A DNA stretch of 64,000 bases from Pseudomonadota bacterium. GTDB lineage: Bacteria > Pseudomonadota > Gammaproteobacteria > Burkholderiales > Burkholderiaceae_C. The DNA is taken from the NCBI GenBank assembly GCA_021819435.1, contig JAKARB010000003.1, positions 186,001 to 250,000 of the forward strand, read 5' to 3'. Position numbers and translations under genes: made by a program. Within the stretch, counting starts at the first letter, position 1, and every line of letters starts with the position of its first letter. This document shows, one piece after another, positions 17,278-25,808 of this stretch. Below the pieces are notes generated by a model. That model was not told the DNA's origin, made no database searches, and saw only the letters and a program-made list of their open reading frames with translations.

Positions 17278-18195
17278 TCAGCGCAAACGGCGGATCAGGC
17301 TGGAGGTGTCCTGCCGGCCGCCGCCCATGGCCTGCACGTCGGCGTAGAACTGGTCGATCAGGGCGGTAACGGGGGCGCGCGCGCCCAGGCGGCGGGCTTC
17401 GTCGAGCACCAGGCCGAGGTCTTTGCGCATCCAGTCCACGGCGAAGCCGAAGTCGAACTCGCCGCGGACCATGGTGGGGCCACGGTTGACCATCTGCCAG
17501 CTGCTGGCCGCGCCTTGTGAGATGACTTCGAGCACGCGCTGCATGTCGAGCCCGGCTTTTTCGCCAAAGGCGAGGGCTTCGGCGAGGCTTTGCAGCACGC
17601 CACCCACGCAGATCTGGTTGACCATCTTGGCGAGCTGGCCGGCGCCGCTGTCGCCCAGGTGGGTGACGGCGCGGGCGTAGGCCGCGATCACCGGCTTGAC
17701 GCGTTCGAAAGCGGCCAGGTCGCCGCCGCACATGACGGTGAGCACGCCGTTGAGCGCGCCCAGGTTGCCGCCCGAGACAGGCGCGTCGATGAAGGCCACG
17801 CCTTGTTGCGCGGCGCGCGCGGTGAGTTCGCGGGCCACTTCGGCTGAGGTGGTGGTGTGGTCGACGATGACGGCGCCAGGCTGGAGACCGGCAAGCAGGC
17901 CTTGCGAGCCATCGCGACCGATGCAGACTTCGCGCAGGTCGTCGTCGTTGCCCACGCAGGTGAAGACGATGTCAGAGCCTTGGCCCATTTTCGCGGCTTC
18001 GAGCGGGGTGGCGGCGAACCGGCCGCCGTGTTCACGCACCCAGGCTTCGGCTTTGGCGGTGGTGCGGTTGTAGACCGTCACGTCGTGGCCGGCGCGCTGG
18101 AGGTGCGCGGCCATCGGGGCGCCCATGGTGCCCAGGCCGATGAAGGCCACGCGGCGGGCGGGGGTGGGCTCGTAGGTTTTGTCGGCCAGGGTCAT
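17278..18195 (-). CDS. NAD(P)-dependent beta-hydroxyacid dehydrogenase
   Basis: A 305-residue member of the 3-hydroxyisobutyrate/6-phosphogluconate-type dehydrogenases. The N-terminal Rossmann motif is VAFIGLGTMGAPMAAHL. The family signature DAPVSGGNLGALNGVLTVMCGG marks the substrate loop, and the catalytic lysine is in GAGQLAKMVNQI. FDFGFAVDWMRKDLGLVLD is the usual C-terminal helical segment. Substrate cannot be told from sequence; 3-hydroxyisobutyrate, tartronate semialdehyde or succinic-semialdehyde-type substrates are all possible. It converges on dolP and shares its strand with pilU. Confidence 0.9.
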   Translation of the reverse strand: MTLADKTYEPTPARRVAFIGLGTMGAPMAAHLQRAGHDVTVYNRTTAKAEAWVREHGGRFAATPLEAAKMGQGSDIVFTCVGNDDDLREVCIGRDGSQGLLAGLQPGAVIVDHTTTSAEVARELTARAAQQGVAFIDAPVSGGNLGALNGVLTVMCGGDLAAFERVKPVIAAYARAVTHLGDSGAGQLAKMVNQICVGGVLQSLAEALAFGEKAGLDMQRVLEVISQGAASSWQMVNRGPTMVRGEFDFGFAVDWMRKDLGLVLDEARRLGARAPVTALIDQFYADVQAMGGGRQDTSSLIRRLR

Positions 18196-18240
18196 GACGC
18201 GATTTTCAGGCAGTCGTCAGGCGGGTCGTCGGGGCGCTCA

Positions 18241-19377
18241 TCAGACGATGCGCATGTGCTCGGTGCCGGCGCCCAGGTCTTGGTTGCGCGCGCGCTGGCT
18301 GTTGAGCTTGATCTGCAGGCGCAGGTCGTTGACCGAGTCGGCGTTGCGCAGCGCGTCTTCGTAGGTGATGTCGTTGCCTTCGAAGAGGTCGTAGAGGGCC
18401 TGGTCGAAGGTCTGCATGCCCTGCTCGCGCGACTTCTTCATGATCTCCTTGATCTCGCCGACTTCGCCCTTGAAGATCATGTCGGCGATCAGCGGCGTGT
18501 TGAGCAGGATTTCGACTGCGGCCACGCGGCCCTTGCCGGCCTGGCGGGGCATGAGGCGTTGGGAGATGAGCGAGCGCAGGTTGAGCGACAGGTCCATCAG
18601 CAGCTGCGGGCGGCGCTCTTCGGGGAAGAAGTTGATGATGCGGTCGAGCGCCTGGTTGGCGCTGTTGGCGTGCAGCGTGGCCAGGCAGAGGTGGCCGGTT
18701 TCGGCGAACTGCACGGCGTGCTCCATGGCTTCGCGGTCGCGGATTTCGCCCATTAGGATCACGTCGGGGGCCTGGCGCAGGGTGTTCTTCAGCGCGATCT
18801 CCCAGCCATCGGTGTCGATGCCGATCTCGCGCTGGGTGACGATGCAGTTCTTGTGCGGGTGCACGAATTCGACCGGGTCTTCGAGCGTGATGATGTGGCC
18901 GTGCGAGTTCTCGTTGCGGTGGTCGACCATGGCCGCCAGCGTGGTCGATTTGCCCGAGCCCGTGGCGCCCACCAGGATGACGAGGCCGCGCTTGGTCATG
19001 ACCACGTCTTTGAGGACCTGGGGCAGGCCCATGCCGTCGATGGTGGGGATGACCTGCGGGATCACGCGCATGACGAGGCCGACATGGCCCTGCTGGATGA
19101 AGGCGTTGACGCGGAAGCGGCCAACACCGCCAGGCGAGATGGCGAAGTTGCACTCCTTGGTGCGTTCGAACTCGGCGGCCTGCTTGTCGTTCATGACAGA
19201 GCGGGCCAGCGCCAGGGTGTGCTGCGGCGTGAGCGGCTGAGGCGAGACCTTGGTGAGCTTGCCGTCAACCTTGATGGCGGGCGGGAACTCGGCCGTGAGG
19301 AACAGGTCGGAGCCGCCGCGCGAGACCATCAGGCGCAGGAGGTCGTTGATGAATTTCGAGGCCTGGTCGCGTTCCAT
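18241..19377 (-). CDS. pilU: Type IV pilus retraction ATPase PilU
   Basis: A 378-residue hexameric motor ATPase that assists PilT in pilus retraction. The N-terminal PAS-like domain is followed by the Walker A motif GATGSGKSTTLAAM, the Asp box ITLEDPVEFVH, Walker B GEIRDREAMEHAVQFAETGH and the His box. PilU rather than PilT is indicated by HPHKNCIVTQREIGIDTDGW, by the lack of the AIRNLIRE motif, and by the acidic C-terminal extension. ATG 19377 gives the usual length; the open frame extends to 19617 but overlaps the neighbouring gene. It lies downstream of pilT with one small gene between. Confidence 0.94.
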   Translation of the reverse strand: MERDQASKFINDLLRLMVSRGGSDLFLTAEFPPAIKVDGKLTKVSPQPLTPQHTLALARSVMNDKQAAEFERTKECNFAISPGGVGRFRVNAFIQQGHVGLVMRVIPQVIPTIDGMGLPQVLKDVVMTKRGLVILVGATGSGKSTTLAAMVDHRNENSHGHIITLEDPVEFVHPHKNCIVTQREIGIDTDGWEIALKNTLRQAPDVILMGEIRDREAMEHAVQFAETGHLCLATLHANSANQALDRIINFFPEERRPQLLMDLSLNLRSLISQRLMPRQAGKGRVAAVEILLNTPLIADMIFKGEVGEIKEIMKKSREQGMQTFDQALYDLFEGNDITYEDALRNADSVNDLRLQIKLNSQRARNQDLGAGTEHMRIV

Positions 19378-19442
19378 GAGGTGTCCGCCTGTGGTGAGCT
19401 GTTGTGAGTTCTGTGCCGTGTGGATGGATGCCGCCGGGGGCT

Positions 19443-20090
19443 TCAGCCCGCCGTGAGCAAGGCGCCCAGGCGCGCGCTGAGCTGGCGCATGCGCAAGGAC
19501 AAGCGGCGTGCGACCGAAGCCATCAGCGCCAGCCCGAGCCGGGGTTCTTCGATGGCGAGTTCGTCGAGCGCGCTGGCGGTGATGACGGCCAGCGAGACGC
19601 GGCTGAGCGTGCCGCACGAGGCAAAGCGCGCGCCCGCGTCGAGCAGCGACATCTCACCGAGCACATCACCTTCGCGGGCCTCGGCCAGGCGGGCGCGAGC
19701 GCCAGTGGGTTGCACGCGGTCAACCGCCACCAGGCCTTCGAGCACGATCAGGGCGTAGTCGCCTTTTTCATCTTGCGCGATGAGTTCGCGGCCGGGCGGC
19801 ACGGTGACGAAATCCAGGTGCTGAAGCAGCTTGCGGCGGTCTTCCTGGGCCAGCGAGGCCATCAACGCGTCTTGCCCCCAGGCCTTGAGCAGCAGTTGGA
19901 GCCCCACTTCGGGGTCGAGCGCGTGGGCACCAACGGCCAGGCCACGGGCGTTCCAGGCGGAGGTGGAGCGGAAGTCTTCCGGCCGCTCCATGAACTGCGT
20001 CGCGAAGAAGCCTTCGTCGTCGGCTTCGGCCGGGGCATCGTTGCCCGGGTTGCGAGCACCGCCGACAAAACGATCAAGAAAGCGCTTCAT
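19443..20090 (-). CDS. Cyclic-nucleotide-binding-domain protein between pilT and pilU
   Basis: A 215-residue protein with a charged N-terminal region (1-75) and one Crp-type cyclic nucleotide-binding domain (about 80-195). The phosphate-binding cassette reads GDVLGEMSLLDAGARFA, retaining the GE and R positions expected to contact the cyclic nucleotide. There is no helix-turn-helix domain, so it is not a transcription factor. The start codon lies one base after the pilT stop, so translation is probably coupled. A role in ligand-dependent control of pilus retraction is inferred from position only. Confidence 0.85.
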   Translation of the reverse strand: MKRFLDRFVGGARNPGNDAPAEADDEGFFATQFMERPEDFRSTSAWNARGLAVGAHALDPEVGLQLLLKAWGQDALMASLAQEDRRKLLQHLDFVTVPPGRELIAQDEKGDYALIVLEGLVAVDRVQPTGARARLAEAREGDVLGEMSLLDAGARFASCGTLSRVSLAVITASALDELAIEEPRLGLALMASVARRLSLRMRQLSARLGALLTAG

Positions 20091-20091
20091 G

Positions 20092-21135
20092 TCAGCCCGG
20101 GAAGTTCTCGGGGATCTTGGCCTTGGCGCGCGCCTCGGCCGGCGCGATGACGTTGCGGCGCACCAGGTCGGAGAGGTTCTGGTCGAGCGTCTGCATGCCC
20201 AGGGCGTTGCCGGTCTGGATCGAGGAGTACATCTGCGCGATCTTGTTTTCGCGGATCAGGTTGCGGATGGCGGGGGTGCCGATCATGATCTCGTGCGCGG
20301 CGACGCGGCCGTTGCCATCCTTGGTCTTGCACAGCGTCTGCGAGATCACCGCTTGCAGCGATTCCGACAGCATGGCGCGGACCATGTCCTTCTCGGCGGC
20401 GGGGAAGACGTCGACGATCCGGTCGATGGTCTTGGCGGCGCTCGAGGTGTGCAGGGTGCCGAAGACCAGGTGGCCCGTTTCGGCGGCGGTCAGCGCCAGG
20501 CGGATGGTCTCCAGGTCGCGCATTTCACCCACGAGGATGGCGTCCGGGTCTTCGCGCAGCGCCGAGCGCAGGGCGTTGGCGAAGCTCAGCGTGTGCGGGC
20601 CGACTTCTCGCTGGTTGATCAGGCACTTCTTGGAGTCGTGCACGAATTCGATCGGGTCTTCCACCGTCAGGATGTGGCCGTATTCGGATTCATTGAGGTG
20701 GTTGATCATGGCCGCCAGCGTGGTCGACTTGCCCGAGCCGGTCGGGCCGGTGACGAGCACCAGGCCGCGTGGCTTCATCGCCAGATCCTGGAAGACCTTG
20801 GGCGCGTTGAGCTGCTCCAGCGTCAGGATCTTGGAGGGAATCGTGCGGAAGACGGCGCCCGCGCCACGGTTCTGGTTGAAGGCGTTGACCCGGAAGCGCG
20901 CCAGGCCCTGGATCTCGAATGAGAAGTCGCATTCCAGCGTCTCCTCGTAATGCTTGCGCTGCATGTCGTTCATGATGTCGTACACCATGTCGTGGACCTG
21001 CTTGTGGTCCAGCGCATCGACATTGATGCGGCGCACGTCGCCGTGCACCCGGATCATGGGCGGCAGACCCGCAGACAAGTGGAGGTCGGATGCCTTGTTC
21101 TTGACCGAGAACGCGAGCAGCTGGGTGATATCCAT
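20092..21135 (-). CDS. pilT: Type IV pilus retraction ATPase PilT
   Basis: A 347-residue retraction motor of type IV pili (twitching motility). It starts with MDITQLLAFSVKNKASDLHLSAG, typical of PilT. It contains Walker A GPTGSGKSTTLAAMINHL, the Asp box LTVEDPIEFVH and Walker B VGEMRDLETIRLALTAAETGH. The PilT-specific AIRNLIRENK motif is near the C terminus. It is divergent from yggS with only 38 bp between start codons, so both promoters must share that gap or extend into coding sequence. It is followed by the cNMP-domain gene and pilU. Confidence 0.97.
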   Translation of the reverse strand: MDITQLLAFSVKNKASDLHLSAGLPPMIRVHGDVRRINVDALDHKQVHDMVYDIMNDMQRKHYEETLECDFSFEIQGLARFRVNAFNQNRGAGAVFRTIPSKILTLEQLNAPKVFQDLAMKPRGLVLVTGPTGSGKSTTLAAMINHLNESEYGHILTVEDPIEFVHDSKKCLINQREVGPHTLSFANALRSALREDPDAILVGEMRDLETIRLALTAAETGHLVFGTLHTSSAAKTIDRIVDVFPAAEKDMVRAMLSESLQAVISQTLCKTKDGNGRVAAHEIMIGTPAIRNLIRENKIAQMYSSIQTGNALGMQTLDQNLSDLVRRNVIAPAEARAKAKIPENFPG

Positions 21136-21173
21136 GGATGATGCGGGTTTGATACGACGTATGAAGAACCATT

Positions 21174-21860
21174 ATGGCGACGATCTCGGACAAGCTACAA
21201 CTCGTTGGGGGCAGGATTCGCGCCGCTGTTTCCCAATTCGCACGCCCCGAGGGCAGTGTGACGCTGTTGGCGGTGAGCAAAACCTTCCCGGCTGCCACCA
21301 TCCGCGAGGCGGTGGCAGCCGGCCAGCACCGCTTTGGTGAGAACTACGTGCAGGAGGCCCTCGACAAGATGGCCGAGCTCGCCGACCTGCGCGAGCAGAT
21401 CGAATGGCACATGATCGGCCCCATCCAGAGCAACAAGACCCGCGCCGTGGCGGAGCATTTCGACTGGGTGCACACGGTCGACCGCCTGAAGATCGCCCAG
21501 CGCCTCAACGACCAGCGCCCTGATCACCTGCCGCCCTTGCAGGTGTGCGTGCAGGTCAACACCAGCGGCGAAGAAAGCAAAAGCGGCATCGCGCCCGATG
21601 AGGCCCTGGCGCTGGCGCGGGAGGTGGCCGACCTGCCCCGGTTGCGCCTGCGCGGGGTCATGGCGCTGCCTGCACCCAGTGCCAACCCCGCCGAGCAGTC
21701 GCGCCAGCTCGCCGCCGTGCGGGCCGTGTACGAAGACCTGCGCGCTCAGGGTCTACCCTTGGACACGCTCTCCATGGGAATGAGCAGCGACCTCGAAGCC
21801 GCCGTGGCCCAGGGTTCCACCATGGTGAGGGTGGGAACAGCCCTATTCGGACAACGCTGA
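21174..21860 (+). CDS. yggS: PLP homeostasis protein, YggS/PLPBP family
   Basis: A 228-residue pyridoxal-5'-phosphate-binding TIM-barrel protein that maintains PLP and amino-acid homeostasis without known enzymatic activity. The PLP lysine is in LLAVSKTFP near residue 36. GENYVQEALDK, WHMIGPIQSNK, and SMGMSSDLEAAVAQGSTMVRVGTALFG are the family's conserved blocks, the last binding the phosphate. yggS is often a neighbour of pilT and proC in proteobacteria; here a two-component system lies between yggS and proC. Confidence 0.95.
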   Translation: MATISDKLQLVGGRIRAAVSQFARPEGSVTLLAVSKTFPAATIREAVAAGQHRFGENYVQEALDKMAELADLREQIEWHMIGPIQSNKTRAVAEHFDWVHTVDRLKIAQRLNDQRPDHLPPLQVCVQVNTSGEESKSGIAPDEALALAREVADLPRLRLRGVMALPAPSANPAEQSRQLAAVRAVYEDLRAQGLPLDTLSMGMSSDLEAAVAQGSTMVRVGTALFGQR

Positions 21861-21897
21861 GCGCCACTTAAGATGGGCGGTTGAAACGAGACCTGTC

Positions 21898-22635
21898 ATG
21901 GAAGCAGTACGCACCTCTCATTACCTGCTGGTGGATGACCACAGCCTGATCCGCGAAGGCATGATGCAGGCCATTCGCAGCCTGGACCCCTCCGCGCGCT
22001 TCTCGCAGGCCAATTCGCTGGCATCGACCCTGGCCCGGCTGGAAGACCTCTCCGCCGAGCCGATCGACGTCGTGCTGCTCGACCTGGGCCTGCCCGACAG
22101 CCGGGGAATCGCCACGCTGCAGACCGTGCGCCAGGCCGCGCCCACGCAGCGCATCGGCATCATCACCGGCCACGCCGATGTGCAGATCGCGCTGGAGTGC
22201 ATCCACCACGGCGCTTCGTGCTTCATCCCCAAGCTCGCCGAGATCGACGGGTTCACGAGTGCCTTGCAGGCCCTGGTCGAAGGCAGGCTGCACTTCCCCT
22301 CCGAGCTGCTTTCGCCGAGCGAAGTCGACTTCCCCACGCCCGACGAGGACACCGCCCGCCGCACCATCCGCCTGACCCCGCGCCAGAAGGACGTGCTGGA
22401 GTGGCTGCTCAAGGGCTGCACCAACCACGCCATCGCCACGGCCCTGGGCATCAGCGCCGAGACGGTGAAGCTGCATGTCAGCGCCATCTTCCGTGCTTAT
22501 GGGGTGCACAGCCGCACGCAGCTTGTGCTGCTTTGCTCTCGCAGCCCGCAGGCCGCCATGCTGGGTTCACATGACCGGCCAGAGAGTGGCGGTGGTGGCG
22601 GCCTCGACAACGGCCCGAGGAAAGCCCTGGCGTGA
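21898..22635 (+). CDS. NarL/FixJ-type response regulator
   Basis: A 245-residue response regulator. The receiver domain (about 5-125) has the acidic pair in LLVDDHSLIREG, the phosphoacceptor Asp in VVLLDLGLPDS and the switch lysine in CFIPKLAE. A LuxR-type helix-turn-helix follows (about 158-220) with LTPRQKDVLEWLLKGCTNHA and ISAETVKLHVSAIF. A Gly-rich tail ends the protein. Its stop overlaps the GTG start of the hybrid kinase (GTGA), so the two form a coupled two-component pair. The signal and target genes are not evident. Confidence 0.92.
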   Translation: MEAVRTSHYLLVDDHSLIREGMMQAIRSLDPSARFSQANSLASTLARLEDLSAEPIDVVLLDLGLPDSRGIATLQTVRQAAPTQRIGIITGHADVQIALECIHHGASCFIPKLAEIDGFTSALQALVEGRLHFPSELLSPSEVDFPTPDEDTARRTIRLTPRQKDVLEWLLKGCTNHAIATALGISAETVKLHVSAIFRAYGVHSRTQLVLLCSRSPQAAMLGSHDRPESGGGGGLDNGPRKALA

Positions 22636-24548
22636 GCCTCCTGCGACGGTCACTCAGGGGGCTGTCGCCAATCGAGGCGCGGATCGACCTGCAACTGCTG
22701 CACGACAGTTGGCGCCACTCTCCCGGTTCGCTGATCGCCCAGTTCATCGCCCTGGTGCTGCTGGGCTGGATGGTGCACGACTGGCGCATGCCGCACTGGC
22801 GCTGGGCGGTGCCGGCGCTCGGGCTGCTCGCCGTGTGGGGAGCGGTCGTGATGCGGGTGCGAGAGTTCAACCGCTTCGGCATCACCGAATCTGGCTATGG
22901 CGTCTGGCGCACACGGCTGCTGACGTGGCACGTGCTCGAAGGCACCCTGTGGGGACTGATCTCCATCGCCTTGCTGGGTGTGGCGGGCAACGAATGGCGC
23001 ATGGCCATCGTCACCGCCGCCATCGTCTATGGCTTCACCATCATGCTGGTGACCATCCACGACTGGGCCGTGGCCTTCGCGGGCAGCATGCCGGTGCTGC
23101 TGCTGGTGGCGGGGCGCTTGCTGAGCGAGCGCAACGAGAGTTCGCACTTCATGGCGCTGGTGCTGGTGGCCGCGCTGTTGACCTGCATGGCCGTGGCCCT
23201 GGGCGTCAACCGCCGCCTGCGCGAGGCCGTGCTGCTGCGCCACGAGAACGCTGGCCTGGTGTTGCAACTGCGCGATGAGATCAACAAGGTGACGCAGGCC
23301 AAGGCCCGCGCCGAAGCGGCGGACCGCCAAAAGGGCGAGTTCTTCGCGGCGGCCAGCCACGACCTGCGCCAGCCCCTGCACGTGATGATGCTGCTGAGCA
23401 GCGCGCTCAAACCCTCCATCCACGGCGATGAAGGCTTCGACCTGCTGCGCAAGCTGCAAACCGCGCTGGGCTCGCTGGGCAGCATGTTCGAGAAGATGTT
23501 CTTCGTGGCCCGCATCGACGCGCAGCGGGTGGACTACCGCGCCACCGCCCTGCCCTTGTCGGAGCTCTGGCGGCGGCTCGACAGCGAGTTCTCGGTGCTC
23601 TGCCAAAGCAAGGGCCTGAACTGGCGGCTCGACCCGACCCACGAATGGGCGCAGGCCGACGACCATGTGCTCGACCGCATCTTGCGCAACCTGCTCAACA
23701 ACGCGGTTCGCTACACGGAATCGGGCGAGGTGCGGCTGCGGGCGCGCAAGCGCGGGCCTTGGGTGATCTGCCAGGTGTGGGACACGGGCGTGGGCATCCC
23801 TAAACAGTACCGCCACCGCATCTTCGATGACTACTTCCAGGCGCACAACGATGGCCGCCTGAGCAGCGAGGGCCTGGGGCTGGGGTTGGCCGTGGTGCGC
23901 CGGCTCAGCCTACTGGGGCCCACGCCGGTGCGCGTGCTGTCGCGGCCCGGCCGGGGTACCTGCTTCAGCGTGCGGCTGCCGCGCCTGGTGCCGGCCACGC
24001 CTGCGGAGGCGCCGCTCGACGAGGCCATCGGCCTATCTGGCCTGAGCTCGCACGAGGCATCCGGCGGCGGCGCCGTGTCGGCCCCGGGTGCGTCTTCCCT
24101 GCACACGGCACCGCCGCCTGAACTTGCGCGCAGCGGCCAGGGCCTGGTGCTGCTGATCGAGGACGACCCGCAGGTGCGCGAGAGCACGGCGCTGGTGCTG
24201 CGTCAGGGCGGCTGGCAGGTGGCGGCGGCGGCCAACCCCGACGAGGCCATGGGCGAGATGGCCACCATGCAGGAAGACGGCCGGCTCATTGATGGCGAGA
24301 TGCCCGTGGCCCTGGTCAGCGACCACCGGCTCGGTCTCGACATCACCGGGCTGCAGGTGTTGGGGCAGTTGCGCTATGAGTTCGGCGAAGACCTGCCCGC
24401 GCTGCTGCTGACGGGTGAGATGCCAGCCGGCTTGGCCGAAGAGGCTTTGCATGCAGGTGTGCAACTGGTGAGCAAACCCATCGACGCCGAAGGGCTGATC
24501 GCGCTGCTGAACGAGGCCACCGCCCGCGCGCCCACGGATGCGGCATGA
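22632..24548 (+). CDS. Hybrid sensor histidine kinase
   Basis: A 638-residue membrane sensor kinase. Five to six hydrophobic segments occupy about residues 30-195, with no large periplasmic loop, so it may sense a membrane-linked or internal signal. A short coiled coil leads into the HisKA domain with AASHDLRQPLHVMMLL (about 240-255). The ATPase domain shows N box RNLLNNAVRYT, DTGVGIP and GLGLGLAVVRRL. After an Ala/Gly/Pro linker comes a C-terminal receiver (about 510-630) with IEDDPQV, a phosphoacceptor probably in VSDHRLG, and VSKPID. The GTG start overlaps the preceding regulator, and the stop overlaps proC. Confidence 0.92.
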   Translation: MSLLRRSLRGLSPIEARIDLQLLHDSWRHSPGSLIAQFIALVLLGWMVHDWRMPHWRWAVPALGLLAVWGAVVMRVREFNRFGITESGYGVWRTRLLTWHVLEGTLWGLISIALLGVAGNEWRMAIVTAAIVYGFTIMLVTIHDWAVAFAGSMPVLLLVAGRLLSERNESSHFMALVLVAALLTCMAVALGVNRRLREAVLLRHENAGLVLQLRDEINKVTQAKARAEAADRQKGEFFAAASHDLRQPLHVMMLLSSALKPSIHGDEGFDLLRKLQTALGSLGSMFEKMFFVARIDAQRVDYRATALPLSELWRRLDSEFSVLCQSKGLNWRLDPTHEWAQADDHVLDRILRNLLNNAVRYTESGEVRLRARKRGPWVICQVWDTGVGIPKQYRHRIFDDYFQAHNDGRLSSEGLGLGLAVVRRLSLLGPTPVRVLSRPGRGTCFSVRLPRLVPATPAEAPLDEAIGLSGLSSHEASGGGAVSAPGASSLHTAPPPELARSGQGLVLLIEDDPQVRESTALVLRQGGWQVAAAANPDEAMGEMATMQEDGRLIDGEMPVALVSDHRLGLDITGLQVLGQLRYEFGEDLPALLLTGEMPAGLAEEALHAGVQLVSKPIDAEGLIALLNEATARAPTDAA

Positions 24549-25402
24549 TCTCGGGCATGAGCACCTCAGTCCCTTCTTCCATCACATCGTCGCCGGTCGA
24601 CATTGCCTTCATCGGCGGCGGCAACATGGCCACCGCCATCATCGGCGGCCTGCTGCGCCAGGGCCGCGCCGCGGTCAGCATCCTCGTCATCGACCCGGTG
24701 GTCGAACAGCGCGAACGCTTGCAGACTCAGTTGGGCGTGCAGACCGCCGCCGGCCCCGACACCGCGCTGGCCCAGGCCCACACGGTGGTGTGGGCGGTCA
24801 AGCCCCAGCAGTTCAAGGAAGCCGCCACCGCCTGCGCCGCGCAATGCCCGCAAGCCCTGCACTACAGCGTGATGGCCGGCCTGCGCACCGACGACATGGC
24901 GCGGCTGCTGGGCACGCCGCGCATCGTGCGGGCCATGCCAAACACCCCGGCACTGGTCGGCCAGGGGGTGACGGGTGTGTACGCCCGGCCCGAGGTGACG
25001 GCCGATGAGAAAGCCGCCATCGCGAAGATGATCGAGCCCACGGGGCAGCACGTGTGGGTTGAGCGCGAAGCTGACCTTGATGCGGTGACGGCGCTGTCAG
25101 GCTCCGGCCCAGCCTACGTGTTCTATTTCATCGAGGCCATGGTGCAGGCCGCCGAGGACATGGGCCTGAGCGCCGAGCAAGGGCGTCAACTGGCGCTGGC
25201 CACATTCGGCGGCGCCACGGCGCTGGCCACGCAATCGGCAGAAAGCCCGGCCACCTTGCGCGAGCGCGTGACCTCCAAGGGCGGCACCACCCACGCGGCG
25301 CTGACGTCGATGGAAGCGGCAGGCGTGAAGGCGGCGTTCGTGACGGCGATGCGTGCGGCGCAGCGCCGGGCAGGCGAGCTGGGGGATGAGTTCGGGCGTT
25401 GA
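24545..25402 (+). CDS. proC: Pyrroline-5-carboxylate reductase
   Basis: ProC reduces 1-pyrroline-5-carboxylate to proline with NAD(P)H, the last step of proline synthesis. The 285-residue protein has the Rossmann motif IAFIGGGNMATAIIGGLL, the mid-region VRAMPNTPALVGQGVTGVYA, and the active-site helix TALSGSGPAYVFYFIEAM. The C-terminal block SPATLRERVTSKGGTTHAAL is the family signature. The start is either ATG 24545, overlapping the kinase stop as ATGA, or ATG 24557. Translational coupling to a sensor kinase is unusual for this housekeeping gene. Confidence 0.96.
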   Translation: MISGMSTSVPSSITSSPVDIAFIGGGNMATAIIGGLLRQGRAAVSILVIDPVVEQRERLQTQLGVQTAAGPDTALAQAHTVVWAVKPQQFKEAATACAAQCPQALHYSVMAGLRTDDMARLLGTPRIVRAMPNTPALVGQGVTGVYARPEVTADEKAAIAKMIEPTGQHVWVEREADLDAVTALSGSGPAYVFYFIEAMVQAAEDMGLSAEQGRQLALATFGGATALATQSAESPATLRERVTSKGGTTHAALTSMEAAGVKAAFVTAMRAAQRRAGELGDEFGR

Positions 25403-25477
25403 TGCCCGTGCCGCGTTCGTTTGGAGGGATTTGGGGAGGATGCTTGGCTTTCGGCTTCGGGCATGCCTAAAATGGCT

Positions 25478-25508
25478 CGGTATAAAAAGGTAATACCTTC
25501 CAATACCG
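25478..25508 (+). promoter_or_regulatory. Palindromic operator/promoter of the toxin-antitoxin pair
   Basis: A nested 31-bp dyad is centred on A25493. Outer arms CGGTAT (25478-25483) and ATACCG (25503-25508), and inner arms AAGGTA (25487-25492) and TACCTT (25494-25499), are all perfect. TAATAC at 25491-25496 could serve as a -10 box, with the antitoxin ATG at 25518. Occupation by the ribbon-helix-helix antitoxin would block the promoter, as in known ParD/RelB-type autoregulation. Confidence 0.7.
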
Positions 25509-25517
25509 GAAGCACCC

Positions 25518-25808
25518 ATGACCACCACCCCGATTCGCCCCGTCACGGTCAAGATCGATCCTGACACCAAGGCCCGCGTCAAGCGCTTGGCCGATGCGCG
25601 TCATCGCACCCCGCACTGGCTGATGCGCGAGGCCATCGAGCAATACGTCGAGCGCGAGGAAAAGCGTGAAGCGTTCAGGCAAGACGGCATCAAGGCCTGG
25701 GAGGCTTACCAGCGCACCGGCCTGCATGCCACGGCCGAAGAGGCGGATGCCTGGCTGGCCCAACTCGAGCAAGGGCAAGACGCCGAACCGCCGGAATGCC
25801 ACGCCTGA
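25518..25808 (+). CDS. Ribbon-helix-helix antitoxin (ParD/CopG-like)
   Basis: A 96-residue DNA-binding antitoxin. The N-terminal beta strand PVTVKIDPDTKARVKRLAD, followed by HWLMREAIEQYVEREEKR, fits the ribbon-helix-helix domain (about 8-52). The acidic C-terminal part (about 55-96) with ATAEEADAWLAQLEQGQDAE would wrap the toxin. The gene overlaps the downstream toxin gene by 13 bp. The palindrome just upstream is the expected autoregulatory site. The family is recognised by pattern; the exact subfamily is uncertain. Confidence 0.88.
   Translation: MTTTPIRPVTVKIDPDTKARVKRLADARHRTPHWLMREAIEQYVEREEKREAFRQDGIKAWEAYQRTGLHATAEEADAWLAQLEQGQDAEPPECHA

Noticed and set aside
19378..19617. N-terminal extension of PilU
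   Set aside because: It overlaps the cNMP-binding gene and does not resemble PilU proteins.
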